Below are positions 1 through 11,087 of a DNA stretch of 64,000 bases, one piece after another. The translations under genes and the position numbers were made by a program. The stretch comes from Apium graveolens. Taxonomy: Eukaryota > Streptophyta > Magnoliopsida > Apiales > Apiaceae. The DNA lies in NCBI RefSeq assembly GCF_009905375.1, contig NW_027417505.1, positions 62,001-126,000 on the forward strand. The letters are read 5' to 3'. Every line of letters starts with the position of its first letter. Within the stretch, counting starts at the first letter, position 1. The notes beneath the pieces are model-generated. The model was not told the DNA's origin, searched no databases, and worked only from the letters and a program-made list of their open reading frames with translations.

Positions 1-2668
1 GAGAAATTACGCTTGTATTATATTATAATAAAGATAAATCATGTGTTTTATTATGTGATTAACTGTGTTGAGTCATTAAACCCTAATCGTTATGTGCTAA
101 GTGTTGTCTGTTTTGATCTGAACGTGTTTGGATATTTATCGAGTGTTTTATCGCAAGTTATATATTTTATATCAAAACCCGTACCGCCCAACCGGTGTTT
201 TAAAAGCCCGTATTTCAAACAAAATCATTGGCCCTATTTTTTCAAAAACAACCTATACCATATCGCTATTTTGAACCCCTAGACGTTTTATAAATTTACT
301 TTTTTCGCGAAAAACGACTTTTCCGGACCCCTTCGGGTACCAAAAACCCCACAAAAATCACATTTTTATTTTTATATGATCATGAAATTATCATACATCA
401 TTTTTCTTTGCATTTTTGTAATATTCACAATTTTTGGGAATTTTTGGCATTAATTTTGTATTTATTGGATATTTAAAAATTCATTATTAATACCCAAAAA
501 TTATAAAAAATTGGGGCCAAATATTTTTATTAGATGTGTAATTAGACCCTTAATTTTATTTAGGGGTATTATTTTCATAAATATAAATACCGGATTTATT
601 GTTAATTATTCAATTAATTATAATTAAAAATCAGAATATTAAGAAATTGATTTTGGGGTGAAGAACAATTGCAGAGCTTCAATCACAGATTTCATAGTGT
701 TTCTGATATCCAAATCGATCATGTGAGTAACCAAAACAAAGCTCTTGATCTCTACTTTTTATTCATACCATCAATTTCATGTTTTGATGTTTAGATTTTC
801 AATTCGTATTTTAGGGTTCTTGAACTAAAATTGGGGGTTTTTGATTATGGGGTTCTGGGTTGATTTTGATGCTTGGTATAGTTTCCTGTACTTGTTTACA
901 ACTGATTGGTGCTATTTAATCGATCAGAGTTATGTTCTAGGTAGTAGTTCTTAGTTTCATATTTATGTAGTTTTATTTTAATTCGTTTTTGATTTTGTAT
1001 GAACCTGTGATTGTTGTGGTTATAGGGGTTAGATTATACAAGTGTTAAACTTTATTTTGGTATATTAATTGTAATTTTTGATGTACGAAATCGTTAGTTT
1101 AGTATTTGGCCGGAATAATTCTTGGTTTGATCGGAGAAATCGTTCTTGGGGTTATTGGACGATGTTGTTGGTTTGGTTGTGTTCCTGGAGTTATTTGGAG
1201 TGAAAACCCACCAAGAATCGGTTCGAACGGTGTATGTTTTGCCTGGGAATCAAGCTCGTCAGATTCTGCTACTCTTCACTGGCCGATGCTCTGTTTTTGG
1301 CCGGAGAAGACGACCGGGGCGACGGGGATGAAAGAGAACGGCAGGGTTGTGTTGCTGCAGCTATGTGGAATCGAACGGGACCAGAACCTTGCAGAACGAT
1401 GGCCTAAAAACGGAGGAATGGCTCGACGGAAAACCTGCAGGTGGCCGGAGTTTTTCCAGGTTCAGGAGGGTCGACCCATGTTCTTGGGGACCCGACTGTT
1501 GACCCGAAAACCCAGAAACCTTGACCCGGTTTTGATCCAATTAACCCCAACCTGAATTTATGTTTTGTGTTTCTGGTTTATTAATTATTTAATTATATTT
1601 TGTAAAATCAAAATTAGTTTATTAATTCTAAAAAATCAATTAAAAATTAGTTTTAAATTCTGAAAAATATTATAATTAATTTCTAAATTATTTTATTAAT
1701 TTAGGAATTCGAATTTAAGTATTTAATTAATTATTCAATTATTTAATTATTTATTAGTTATCTAATTAGTTAATAATTAGGTAATTAATTAATAATTAGG
1801 TGATTAATTAATAAATAAGTATTAAAAGTAATCGAATAATACAAATAATAATTCGTTAATTAATTGAATATCGCGAGTAACTCGCCCATTCGAGTCGTGA
1901 TTGGTTAAGTTAGAATCATTAATCGAGCGATATTTATTCGAAGAATATCGTACTAATTATTTGTATTGAATAATTAAATATTGATCGTCAATTGATTAAT
2001 AAATCGTACAAGCTAATAATGGTTCGATAGATATGCAAGGATCGTGAGTAGCTCGTATTTATACGAGTAATTGATCCTGAGTCAGATTATAATTCGAGTA
2101 ATGATAATTGACTCGATAAATAATATATCAGCTAATTGTATCGATTGATTATTTGTAAATAATCGATCTGATCGAGTAAGTATTAATAATTTGTAAATAA
2201 GTGTAGTAAATTGTAATTAATCCAAATAATTAGGGATTAATTATTTTAAAATACAATAATTACTAATTAATTATTTAAAAATATAATTAAGGATTATTTA
2301 ATTATAATTATTTAATTATAATTGATTATTAATTAATTAAATCTTGTTTAATTCATAATAATTAAACCGTAAGTCCGATTTGAGTGAAACGAAGACCCCT
2401 AGACTCAGAAAAATGAAACGAATCCAATAAAAATAATTGTAAGTCATAATTTCTTCCGGAAGAAAGTGGTCTTATGTTAGTTAATGGTTTATACACCCTA
2501 ATAGGGGTAGAATAGTGTCAAATAAATCCCGAAAAATTATAATAAAATCAGATAGGGTTAGTTAATGCAGGTATGAACCTAGTATCAATTCCAAAAATAT
2601 TTATAAGTCCAAAAATCAATTATGTGTCTTATGTGCTTTACGTGGTTATGTGAACCTTATGTGCTATA

Positions 2669-2669
<1 letters not shown>

Positions 2670-2703
<34 letters not shown>
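2670..2703. repeat. AT dinucleotide microsatellite
   Basis: Uninterrupted (AT)n run of about 16 units inside LTR-I. Confidence 0.95.
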
Positions 2704-2706
<3 letters not shown>

Positions 2707-3506
2707 AGTTAGATAGAAACGCATGGGTAGATTGATAGAGTTGTGTAGTATCAATTCGAGATACGCGTATGTAGTAAGTTATCTAAACGACTATCTTTCG
2801 ATGATTGGTTCAGTGTCAGCAAGGCAGATCAAGCTAGAGACCGAAGGCGGTGAGTTGAACCAGGTTAAGTACGCGCAAGGCAAGTTTTCCCCTATTCTAA
2901 ATTCAGAATAGTGAATTATATCCCATTTTTCCATATCAGTTACCTTTGATAATTCTTGTTCATATACACTGTTACACAATTATTGAATCTTGTTTCTATT
3001 TCATTTTGATTCTTGATTTCTCCCAATTTATTGAATCCTTTATTCATATTCCTATACTTTTACCCTTGTTACATATACTCAGATATATCCTGATGTTGGG
3101 ATACATCAAAAGCATTCTGATTGTTTCGGATGCTAAACCTTGGACTGGATGGTTACGATACGGGCTGGGTTTAACCCAGACCTTTAATTAATATGCCATA
3201 GTTGCCTGAGTACTCCTTATGTTGGTTGGGTCTATGCAGTTAGGTATAGATCTGCACTGTATCCTGACTGATCAGCAGATTATAATGCATATGTTGGTTC
3301 TTGTTTCCAGTCTTATTCATTTGACACTCGCCAGTATTGGTAAATTATTATCCTATCCAGATACAGATAGTTGTTCAAACCAGCAGCTTATTGATTCATT
3401 TATTCTTCTCTCTTTATACTATATATATATTATTGTAGGCTTGTTGAGTAATTTTGGCTCATCCTCTTTTATTGTTACTCCTATTGTTTTACAGTTAAGG
3501 TAGAGA

Positions 3507-3623
3507 ATGAAACCCATCAGGACCCGCGTAGTCAAGAAGCGAGTCAAGCAGCGGGACCCTCTTATACCAAGAGTGTTCATCCATATTCCCGAAGAGAGCT
3601 TTGAGTTACCAGATCAGGTGTAA
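3507..3623 (+). CDS. Short basic ORF inside LTR-I (38 codons), unknown
   Basis: ATG-started 38-codon frame, N-terminus MKPIRTRVVKKRVKQR, rich in Arg and Lys. It begins 12 bases after a pyrimidine-rich stretch ending in ttttacag, which looks like a plant 3' splice site. It lies about 300 bp before the LTR 3' end. This is the position and layout of the short ORFs in the 4-kb LTRs (7803-7943, 42075-42227, 47014-47160). No known protein family is recognised. It may be a leader peptide or a chance frame; only the shared layout argues that it is real. Confidence 0.3.
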   Translation: MKPIRTRVVKKRVKQRDPLIPRVFIHIPEESFELPDQV

Positions 3624-3922
3624 CTGAATAAGTAATATTATGGTTTGAATAAAAGTTTGTATGGTTTAAATAAAAGTTGTATGGTGAGAATGTAGATAGA
3701 ATAAAGTTTTGTAACAAAGAGAGTTCTTGAGACAGATTGCTTTTATTTGGGTTTGTAATAAAGTTAGTGTATCGTTCTTGTTTTCAACTCTTAACCTTAA
3801 AAGATCCTGAGTAGCAGTAGTTCGGGGTAATTATTATATTTAAATTCCGCTTGTGCAAGTTTAGTTTGTACTTGTTATTAATAATGCCCCAAATCTATAC
3901 CCCGGATTTGGAGGGTGTTATA

Positions 3923-4197
3923 TTGATCTAATCAAACATAGCAGCAGCTGAACTCAAGATGAAAGTAAAAATGCAGAAAATTGATGAGAAAATTGAAAAG
4001 GTATTTGGTCCAATTAAAAATTAAGACAAATCTGTGAAGCACTTCACTCAATTAAGATAAATTCCAGTAAGTGAAATGAGGTTGGGAACATGGAAAGGGG
4101 CCAAACCTCATCTAGAACACATCAATAGGGCAATGTGATTTTGAAGCCCAAGAATCACTCATCAAAATATTCAAGGAAAATTCCATTGGACCTAGTA
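3923..4197 (+). pseudogene. D env-like ORF remnant, part 1
   Basis: Between LTR-I and solo LTR E lies a short coding remnant with Lys/Glu-rich, helix-like content (AAELKMKVKMQKIDEKIEK in one frame) followed by several stops. It continues across solo LTR E into 8199. In Sireviruses the reading frame between pol and the 3' LTR is the so-called env-like ORF; its function is unproven. Assignment rests on position and on continuity across E. Confidence 0.5.
4193..4197. repeat. TSD (tagta) left of solo LTR E
   Basis: tagta at 4193-4197 is repeated exactly at 8199-8203, directly flanking the TG...CA ends of the 4-kb LTR. Five-base target duplications are normal for Ty3/gypsy integration. Confidence 0.93.
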
Positions 4198-6263
4198 TGT
4201 AATAACCCCAAAATTTTGAACTTTTTTTTGTAACCCTTATGAATAGTGTTTTTGCTGATATTGCTGAATAAGAAAACTTTTCATGCCACACTATGTAGGG
4301 GTTCTTTTATTGTTATTCTAAGATCTTATTAGCACTCTATATGATATATAAGTGTATGTAAAGATCGTCAGTATCCAAATTCAAACACTTTGATTTTTCC
4401 CAAAAATCCACCAGATACCGAAAGAATTGAGTATAAGGTAACAGGATAAAAAGGATTTAAATTCAAGGATCATAAAAGGAATATAATGTATTGAGAAAGG
4501 TTAAGGAAACCTAAGTAATAAGATCCCCGGTATGATCCCTCAAACGATAAACGAAAATAAAAGTTAAGCGAACCGTATAACAGATCAGCGATCATTAGCC
4601 AAATAATTAGAAGCTAATCAAAGAGGTTAGTGAGGATGATGTCATCAAACCAATAAGAAGAGTACAAGCATGGGAAGATGACATAGGATTGATGACATAA
4701 GCACGACCAAAGAGAAGTGTGTTGTTGGTTGATTAAGAACCACACAAAATTCACCATGGTTAAAAGTAATAAATCAAAATAAAAACCAAAAAAAACCAAC
4801 CAACAATTCATTTCACCAAAAACACAAAGTTGACTTCATTTCTTCAAAGAAAGCTCTCGGCCTTTCTCTTTTTTTTCAAGAAGGAAAATCCAAAATCCAA
4901 GATCCAAGCCTTGTTAATTAGTGAGGTAATTATCTAATACTTCTTATGTATAGATATAGCTATCCTATAAGTTTGAGCTTCAAATTCATTCACAATCTCT
5001 TCCTAAAAATCATGGAAGAAGAGGGTGAATAGTGTTTTTCAAGAACTTAAATATTTGTTCTTGAGTTTTTGTTTAGATTAAGCTTGGATAAGGACTTTCA
5101 AGGGTGATTCCAAGCTAATTAGTTACTCCCACTCACAAGGAAGGTATAATCTCTTAACCTAGCTTTGTTATTGAATGTTAAGAGCATAATATGAGTATTA
5201 TAGTTCATGAGAGGCTTGATTGTTGTGTATGTAGAGATTAGTTGGTTTTGTGGTGTTTTTGGAGTTGTAAATCTTGGTTATTAGTTAAAGAACTTAAGAA
5301 TAGCTTTAGTTCATGTTTGAGATTGATATAAATTGGAAAAACTTGAGGTGTTGGGGCTGTTGGAGTGATGGATGGATGGAATTTGGTTGTATGGTTGATT
5401 GGGGTTGGTTTGTGGTTGATTTGGAGTAGAATAAAAATTGGTAATCGCGTAAACATAGCCGTCGTAATGTCCGATTTACTTTAGACTGTTTTTGCTCTTA
5501 ACATCAGGACCCGAGAACTCACTGTTAGGTTTTGATCATTGCCATGATTAGATAGTTCATGTTACGAGCTTCGTTTTGATATGTGGTTCGTTTGAATCCG
5601 ATATACGGTTTAGGAGAAACGACCGTTTTAAGTAACGGCGTTTCGCGAACGAACCGTTACCACTCGCCTTACTTTGAAACATAGGTTAAAGACCTTAAAT
5701 GACTAATTGGAGTAAGAAACATTTATGTGAAGTGCATTATGCAGTTGGTAAGGCACTCGCGAAAGAATCGCCTTAAAACCCTTAATAGTTAATTTATTAA
5801 AAATGGTGGAGCCGAGGGTACTCGAGCGACTTAAGTGAATCGTTAAGCGCAAAAGCGAACGTTAGGGTCTAATTGGTTAAAGTATAGATTCATAAGCGAC
5901 TTTGATTTCATTCCAACTTATATGTTGTTTATAGGTTACCAGACTCGTCCCAAGCCATTTATCACCCCCAGTCGCTTAGGCAAGTTTTCTACCCGTTATA
6001 CTATTGTTGTGATGTATACATATGTATATGCATTATCTTGTGATAGATACATGATGGTTAATTAGCAAATCTTGTGATATATTGGAGCATGTGATATGGT
6101 ATATATGCATGTCTGTTTCGTAATCTTGATATATATCTGTTGATTCAAATGCTTACAGTTGCATAATACCTATGCTAGAGATAAGCAGTAGTTGCGTATA
6201 CCCTTAGTATAGGGGACCCAAAGGTGAACATTTTTCTAAACCGGGAGTCGATATTCCCGAGTA

Positions 6264-6301
<38 letters not shown>

Positions 6302-6306
6302 ATATT
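6264..6306. repeat. AT microsatellite in solo LTR E
   Basis: Interrupted (AT)n/(TA)n run next to the tandem-repeat block; the same site is AT-rich in LTR G and in the two B LTRs. Confidence 0.85.
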
Positions 6307-6370
6307 GATATAGTTTTTAGAACTATTAATCGAATAAGGTTTATTCGATAACTTTATTTTATTTATTTGA

Positions 6371-6645
6371 TGAATATTATTTTGAATATTCATTCGAGGG
6401 CTTATGACTCCGTTTATTTTATTAATGAATATTATTTTGAATATTCATTCGAGGGCTTATGACTCCGTTTATTTTATTAATGAATATTATTTTGAATATT
6501 CATTCGAGGGCTTATGACTCCGTTTATTTTATTAATGAATATGATTTTGAATATTCATTCGAGGGCTTATGACTCCGTTTATTTTATTAATGAATATTAT
6601 TTTGAATATTCGTTCGAGGACTTATGACTCTGATTATTTACTAAT
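6371..6645 (+). repeat. 55-bp tandem repeat, five units
   Basis: Units start at 6371, 6426, 6481, 6536 and 6591 with a 55-base period and the core ATTCGAGGGCTTATGACTC. The first four are nearly identical; the fifth is diverged. The homologous stretch in G (about 40552-40715) and in the B LTRs (about 48500-48670 and 57895-58060) holds about three diverged units, so the array grew in copy E. Confidence 0.93.
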
Positions 6646-7140
6646 TAATATTCTTTATTTTATTAAAGAATAATGTGTCAATAATCAAACTCACTTTTGA
6701 TTATTCAAATAAAGATATTACTTTCGTATAAGTATATCTTTGGTTATTTAATATTCATTTCAAGTATAAGTTTTACAACTTCTATTTCAATTATTTTTAT
6801 AAAGATTATTCTTTATGGGAATATTATTTAAATAATAATATTCAGATATTTTCTAATATATCAGGACTGATTTATTTCATTAAATCAGCATTACTCCAAA
6901 CATTCTTAAAAATGTTTGCGAGTCTTTAAAATGATTTTTAAAAGTTAGAGCGGATCCCAAAACTCATTTTTATATTTAAGATCTTTCTTTCGAAGGAGAT
7001 TTGAATACTCGCTCAAAACCTGAGGGATCCGGCTCAATGGTGTATTTTATATTCACAACGAGGTTGCTGTTTTGATAAATGAATTGATTACTTACCCAAC
7101 GTTCGGGAAGTAAGTCCATCTATTGAGTCGGCATAAGCAA

Positions 7141-7231
7141 CATGGGCTCAGTGGGCGTCCATGAAAGTGTAAGTGGCTCAGTGGGAGTCCATCAAATGCG
7201 TAAGTGGCTGAGTGGCAGTCCAGCATAAGGT
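7141..7231 (+). repeat. Triplicated 30-bp unit with GTGGCTCAGTGGGAGTCC core
   Basis: Three adjacent units of 30-31 bp: GGCTCAGTGGGCGTCCAT, GGCTCAGTGGGAGTCCAT and GGCTGAGTGGCAGTCCAG. The block is kept in all four copies of the 4-kb LTR (also about 41209-41299 plus strand; 47937-48010 and 57308-57385 minus strand). The TGGCTCAGTGG core resembles a tRNA A-box. I see no matching B-box downstream. Confidence 0.85.
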
Positions 7232-7802
7232 CCTATTGCGGCCAGGGTGATGACCAGTGGGGAATTCGTCCATCTACTAGTAGAAAATGTTACTTATTGG
7301 TATCTTTGCCTGATCAGCAAGATATCGGGTTTATGCCAAAATTCTTTTCCTTTCCAAAATTCATTGGATGTTCCAAACTCTGTTCATACTTTACATAACA
7401 GAGGTTTCCAGGAAATGTATAAAAGATATATATGTGGATATATATATCGGGACTGAATAAAGTATCTCGTAACTTCATTTCATTCAATAATATATCAAAG
7501 ATTGAATCTATTCAAGTCTTAACTTGTGGTCTCATCTATGGGATGACCTTTTGAAACCTATAATACTTTGAACAGTGGTAGTTCAAGTAGCTTTATAAAA
7601 TGGTATAAGTATAGAGAAGTAATTGGTAACTTCATCTTCCTTTAAGCTTATATCCAGTAAGTATCTACCTTACACTTGATAAAGGTTTCCAGTAAGATAT
7701 CCATTTAGATACTTGCATTATTGTTTACCCTATATATTATCTTGCGAGCTGTAATACTTACTCTTGCTTTATTTCTTCATCACACAACAACAGTTAGGAA
7801 AG

Positions 7803-7943
7803 ATGGCCAGACTCAAGCAGACCCAGCGCAAGCGCGTGGGAAGCGTCCCGCGTCTTCCCGTTGATGTTGTAGCTGCTATAACTGCAGAGGTAGATCTATT
7901 GGTAGATCAGGCATTCTACTTTTGGGAACCAAATATTGTATAA
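7803..7943 (+). CDS. Short LTR-embedded ORF (46 codons), unknown
   Basis: ATG frame with a basic N-terminus MARLKQTQRKRVGSVPRLP, ending at TAA 7941-7943. It follows ttcatcacacaacaacag, a pyrimidine-rich stretch ending like a 3' splice site, by 9 bases. LTR G and the B LTRs have the homologous frame (N-terminus MNRTKLPIC, then KRIGNVPQ or ERIGNVPQ) behind the same acceptor-like site. All share the (K/E)R(V/I)G(S/N)VP pattern. The frame sits about 260 bp before the LTR 3' end, where an LTR transcript would be in R/U5. No domain is recognised. Confidence 0.35.
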   Translation: MARLKQTQRKRVGSVPRLPVDVVAAITAEVDLLVDQAFYFWEPNIV

Positions 7944-8198
7944 TTATAACTTGTGGCAGATAATGGCAAATAACTGTAAACTCATCAAGTAATCATTTTG
8001 GGTTGTAATAACTTTTAAATTATGGATTCAAGGACTTGTACTTATTTCAATTTCATCGCTGAGACTATAACGGGTTGTGGTGTGTGTTAGTGTGGGGTCA
8101 CAACATGAGGTTATTTATTATTAATTAAGTTAAGCGATATTGTGGAAAGAAAGACCGTGACGACCCGGATCCCCGACCCCGGATCTGGGGGTGTTACA

Positions 8199-8203
8199 TA
8201 GTA
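8199..8203. repeat. TSD (tagta) right of solo LTR E
   Basis: Exact copy of 4193-4197. Confidence 0.93.
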
Positions 8204-9365
8204 TATGTAACTCCTCAACCTGATGAAAAGAAGCTGTTTGGTCACTCCATTGCAAATCACAAAAAACTGATTTGTGTGATGGCTGGACATCCCAATTTGG
8301 AGAAGCCAAGAGAGAAGAAAAATTGAGGCTCAAGTATCAGAAAAGGCAGGATGCGTTACAAGCTAAGAAACAAGCTGAAAAGCTTGCTACCAAGTCAGAA
8401 AGTGAGAAGCCTGCCATCATAACTGAAACTGAAAAGAAGGAGGTACCAAAGCATAAATATGTAAAAGGAATAAAGGAAAGAGCCAAAAGGAAGCTGGTAT
8501 TTGAAAAAGAAAAGGAAGAACCAAAGCAAACTCAGTCTACTACTAGAAATTAACCAACTATGCCCACAATGGAGCAAGTTAAAATCAAGGTCCATCCTGG
8601 TGTGAATTTTCATGGTGATCCAATCATTCCCAATGATGAACGAATAGACTGGGAAATCTTACCTATTCCTGAGCTGAACATCCCAATTCCATCAACTTCT
8701 AAAAGAAGAACGAACATACCAAAAAAGCCAGTCAAGTCTATCCCATTTCAATCTAAAAACTTATCTAAACCCAAGACAACAGTCAACAAAGGAGATCAAC
8801 TCTTTATTTATGACATAAAGGAGTTTTTAGACATTAATCTTTATTTGGATGAGCAAGATGAAGTGAGAGCAATTGATGCTCACAAAAGACTCCCAGAAAG
8901 ATTAGTGTTCAGGTTCAAGGGTGGAAATGATTAACTTGGTCTCTTCATTGGATTATCAATGAAGGCTACTCTGTCTCAGTTAAAGTATTCTCTGCAATCA
9001 AGAAAAATTTTGAATTCACCATGGTGGCCAAAAAGGAGATACTCAACAAAATTAAACAAATAAGACAAAGTTGGAGAGACCCAAGTGCACTACCAAGAGT
9101 CTTAAATATTCCTTACTTTGGGAATAGAGTGCATTTGAAACCATATTGGTTGATGGAATTCAAGGATGAAAAGAATACCATAAGATTCTTCAGATTAGAA
9201 GACCATCTAAAGATATCAAGCAATGAAACTCTCAAAAAAATACAGGAGATGCTGGATCTATCTAATGAAGATGAATCTGAGTTCTACAGACAACTTCAAC
9301 CCCAAATAGAAGAGAAAAATGAAAAACTGGGAAAGAAGACTAGACACTCAAGGAAAAAGGATTAA
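8204..9365 (+). pseudogene. D env-like ORF remnant, part 2 (Sirevirus extra ORF)
   Basis: Continuation of the frame cut by solo LTR E. It is now three consecutive plus-strand open stretches (8272-8553, 8560-8934, 9021-9365) separated by stops or frame changes. The first is strongly charged (EKEKEEPKQTQ) and probably helical. The middle one contains DWEILPIPELNIPIP. The last has a basic tail ending KTRHSRKKD before the TAA at 9363. Its position directly before a polypurine tract and a copia LTR is that of the Sirevirus env-like frame; no signal peptide or fusion peptide is evident. Equivalent to the frame at 17599-20573 of S by position, but little residue similarity is visible. Confidence 0.6.
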
Positions 9366-9545
9366 TTTGCTCAGACTAGAGGAGCACCTTGAACAAAGCT
9401 TGTGATACTTTTGAACTTTCTTTTATCAACTCTCAATAAAATTGCAGCAATACCATTTTATCTACTATTGAATGAACTTTTTGTATAAGGTGTTTTATTA
9501 TCATCAAGTCCTCCTAAATTTATGCCTACAATTCTAGTAGAAATA
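9366..9545 (+). other. Spacer between env-like ORF and PPT of D
   Basis: Non-coding 180 bp leading to the polypurine tract; nothing else recognised. Confidence 0.6.
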
Positions 9546-9558
9546 AATTGGGGGAGAT
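9546..9558 (+). promoter_or_regulatory. Polypurine tract of D
   Basis: AATTGGGGGAGAT directly before the LTR start. This is the usual Sirevirus/copia plus-strand primer; the S counterpart is at 17395-17409 on the minus strand. Confidence 0.85.
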
Positions 9559-9639
9559 TTTTAGGAATATGTTGTAGGATTGATGATATTTTACCAAAAA
9601 CCTTAGTAGATTTAATTAAGTGTAATTGTAGCTTTCAAC

Positions 9640-9962
9640 GGATAATCTTACTCTATCATCCATTGAAAGAGTAGCTTATATTTTAAATAAGTTTTTGTAG
9701 CACATTCCTGTATACTGTAATGTCTTAGATAATTAGAAGTTGTAGGATATTCTAAGTCATGTTAGCTACTAGAAGATATGCAAAATAGGTTGACTAATTA
9801 TAATTATTAGATGTCTTGTAATTTTGCATAAATGAAATTGAGTCAACTGCTATGAAAAGACTTTCAACGGGTGTTTCTACAAGGCTTCGACGGATGACCC
9901 AAGTCTCAATCAACGGATGATCCAATAGAGTCTCGACGGATAATCAACATAGTCTCGACGGA
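9640..9962 (+). repeat. CGACGGAT-type motif clusters in D U3
   Basis: Direct copies of (C/A)(A/G)ACGGAT(A/G)A near 9639, 9886, 9914, 9938 and 9957, a weaker copy near 9867, and an inverted copy (ATCCATTG) near 9658. The layout, a first cluster with an inverted copy and then a denser second cluster, is the same in the D' LTR. Confidence 0.8.
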
Positions 9963-10190
9963 TAACAAATTCAAATAGGAGTTGATAGTGACTTGACAGT
10001 CACATGGGTTGATTGTATACAAAAATAAGGTGGCAGCCTGTTTGTAGGATTTTGAGAACAAAGAAGCATTTCCATTTCCATGCTTACTTGAAGAAATACA
10101 AAGATGCCGGATAGAGAAATGAAGAAACATGTGATTAGACTTATACATTTTTATTTTATTAGTTTGTCTTACTCACATGTAACTTGGTGA

Positions 10191-10197
10191 TATATAA
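10191..10197 (+). promoter_or_regulatory. TATA box of D LTR
   Basis: TATATAAACCAAG, also present at the matching site of the D' LTR (62854). Likely core promoter, U3/R boundary shortly downstream. Confidence 0.65.
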
Positions 10198-10350
10198 ACC
10201 AAGAGTAGTAAGTAAAAATATTAATTGAAAGAACTGAGAAATAGATAAGGCATAATTTGTTAAGAATTTATTAGTTCTTACTTTTGTAAATTTACTTGTA
10301 AGCAGCTGTGTGCATTCTTGCATCATAAAGTTCTCAATCAATATATATAT

Positions 10351-11087
10351 ATAAGCACCTACATACTAGCTATAGTGTCACCACACAAATATCTATGAGA
10401 ACAGACATCCTTCATAATGAAGTAAGCATAGTATGTACCGATCTTTGCGGATTATTAATTACCAGTTAGTAATCCTACGACCAGGAACTATTTAAGTTTA
10501 AAGTTATCATCTTTTAGGTCTCATTATTATGATCTCATCACAATCCATAAAAAGCTTTACTCTAAACTGTGGTATATCTTATTTAAACATTTAAATAGAT
10601 AGAGCCCGCAATAAAAACAAAACAAGTCTTTTATTAATATCAATGAAATCAAAACATATTACATAAAAGTTATTCCTAAATCCTCATAAATGATTGGACT
10701 TAGGACATATCTCTTTTATTTTATTTGGAATTTTGTATGTGATTTTAAAGATATTGTTTTATGATGAAAATTAGTTTTCAAAAATATTTTACTTTAAAAT
10801 TATAAAAGTGATCTCATAAAATTTCTAAAATTCTAAGCTATTTTATGGTATAATTGTTGTAATTTATGAAAGTGTTATTCCCAAACAATCTAACAACAAT
10901 ATTACAGAAGGGGGGTTGAATGTAATTCTAGGTTTCTTTTTAAAATTAAAGAAACTACCTTATCAAAGTATATCAGTGTTTGAATATGCAAGTGTGCTAA
11001 ATGAAATATGAATGTATTCAAAACATAAAGTTATTAAACACAAAGATTTAAAACTTTCTGGTAGATTGATCTTTCCACCGTGCTTAT
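10351..11087. other. Inverted segment bounded by 8-bp inverted repeats
   Basis: ATAAGCAC at 10351-10358 and its reverse complement GTGCTTAT at 11080-11087 bound a segment that is backwards relative to both sides. Read on the minus strand, 11079 to 10873 is the missing end of the D LTR: it matches the D' end from the CCACCAGAAAGTTTT site through CAACCCCCCTTCTGTAAT to the terminal AACA. From 10872 to 10359 it then gives a stretch that runs smoothly into the C LTR at 11088. Flipping the segment restores both LTRs. Confidence 0.8.
10359..10872 (-). mobile_element. C 5' LTR segment, inverted
   Basis: Minus-strand piece of a copia LTR (contains the GATAGAGCCCGCAATAAAAAC segment on the plus strand) that belongs directly upstream of 11088 when the inversion is undone. 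Its junction with the D LTR end at 10872/10873 shows that D is inserted in the C LTR. Confidence 0.6.

Larger units (their letters stand above)
1..3922 (+). mobile_element. LTR-I: 3' part of a very long LTR (cut by window start)
   Basis: AT-rich sequence ending in a CCCCGGATTTGG...GGGTGTTATA terminus, almost the same as the CCCCGGATTTGGGGGTGTTACA end of the 4-kb LTRs at 4198-8198 and 38386-42471. The sequence after it (3923 onward) is env-like coding remnant of copia element D, so 3922 is an insertion boundary. The left end lies outside the window, so neither TSD nor full length can be checked; ttgat (3923-3927) would be the right TSD copy. Apart from the terminus and a similarly placed short ORF, the body does not match the 4-kb LTR family by eye. 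It is therefore a separate family of long chromovirus-type LTR. I see no internal gene. Confidence 0.7.
4198..8198 (+). mobile_element. E: solo LTR (~4.0 kb) of chromovirus-type element
   Basis: Starts TGTAATAACCCC and ends GGGGGTGTTACA, flanked by exact 5-bp TSDs, with no internal region: a solo LTR left by recombination between two LTRs. The same family occurs as solo LTR G (38386-42471, same strand) and as both LTRs of B (minus strand). Shared landmarks are the AATCGCGTAAACATAGCCGT block near 5443, 55-bp tandem repeats (6371-6645), three 30-bp units (7141-7231) and a short ORF (7803-7943). It is inserted in the env-like frame of D. Confidence 0.93.
9559..10350 (+). mobile_element. D 3' LTR, first part (normal orientation)
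   Basis: Begins TTTTAGGAATATG, matching TGTTGTGTATATG at the D' LTR start, so the terminal TG is mutated. It then follows the D' LTR in order: CGACGGAT motif clusters, the ATAGGTTGA/TGCATAAATGAAAT segment, the TATA box and GTAAGCAGCTGTG. Colinearity stops at 10350, where the inverted segment begins. Confidence 0.85.
3923..10873 (+). mobile_element. D: 3' half of a Sirevirus-like copia element, interrupted
   Basis: Plus-strand copia remnant made of an env-like coding region (3923-4197 and 8199-9365), spacer, polypurine tract (9546-9558) and 3' LTR starting at 9559. The LTR aligns by eye with the 5' LTR of D' (62193-63234). It is interrupted by solo LTR E and preceded by LTR-I, which has cut away everything upstream in the window. 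The last ~200 bp of its LTR is inverted (10873-11079). gag, pol and 5' LTR are not in the window. D appears to sit inside the LTR of copia element C. Confidence 0.75.

Noticed and set aside
1106..1555. 149-codon plus-strand frame in LTR-I with Trp/Cys-rich content
   Set aside because: It has no ATG start, matches no family I know and lies in the GC-richer part of an LTR; probably a chance opening in leader sequence.
6371..6645. Regular 55-bp repeats considered as a CRISPR array
   Set aside because: Units are directly tandem without spacers, in a plant LTR.
7204..7398. Similar plus-strand frames in E (7204-7398) and G (41272-41463) reading AEWQSSIRSYC
   Set aside because: No ATG start; the similarity follows from the DNA similarity of the LTR copies, and the frame is not kept in the B LTRs.
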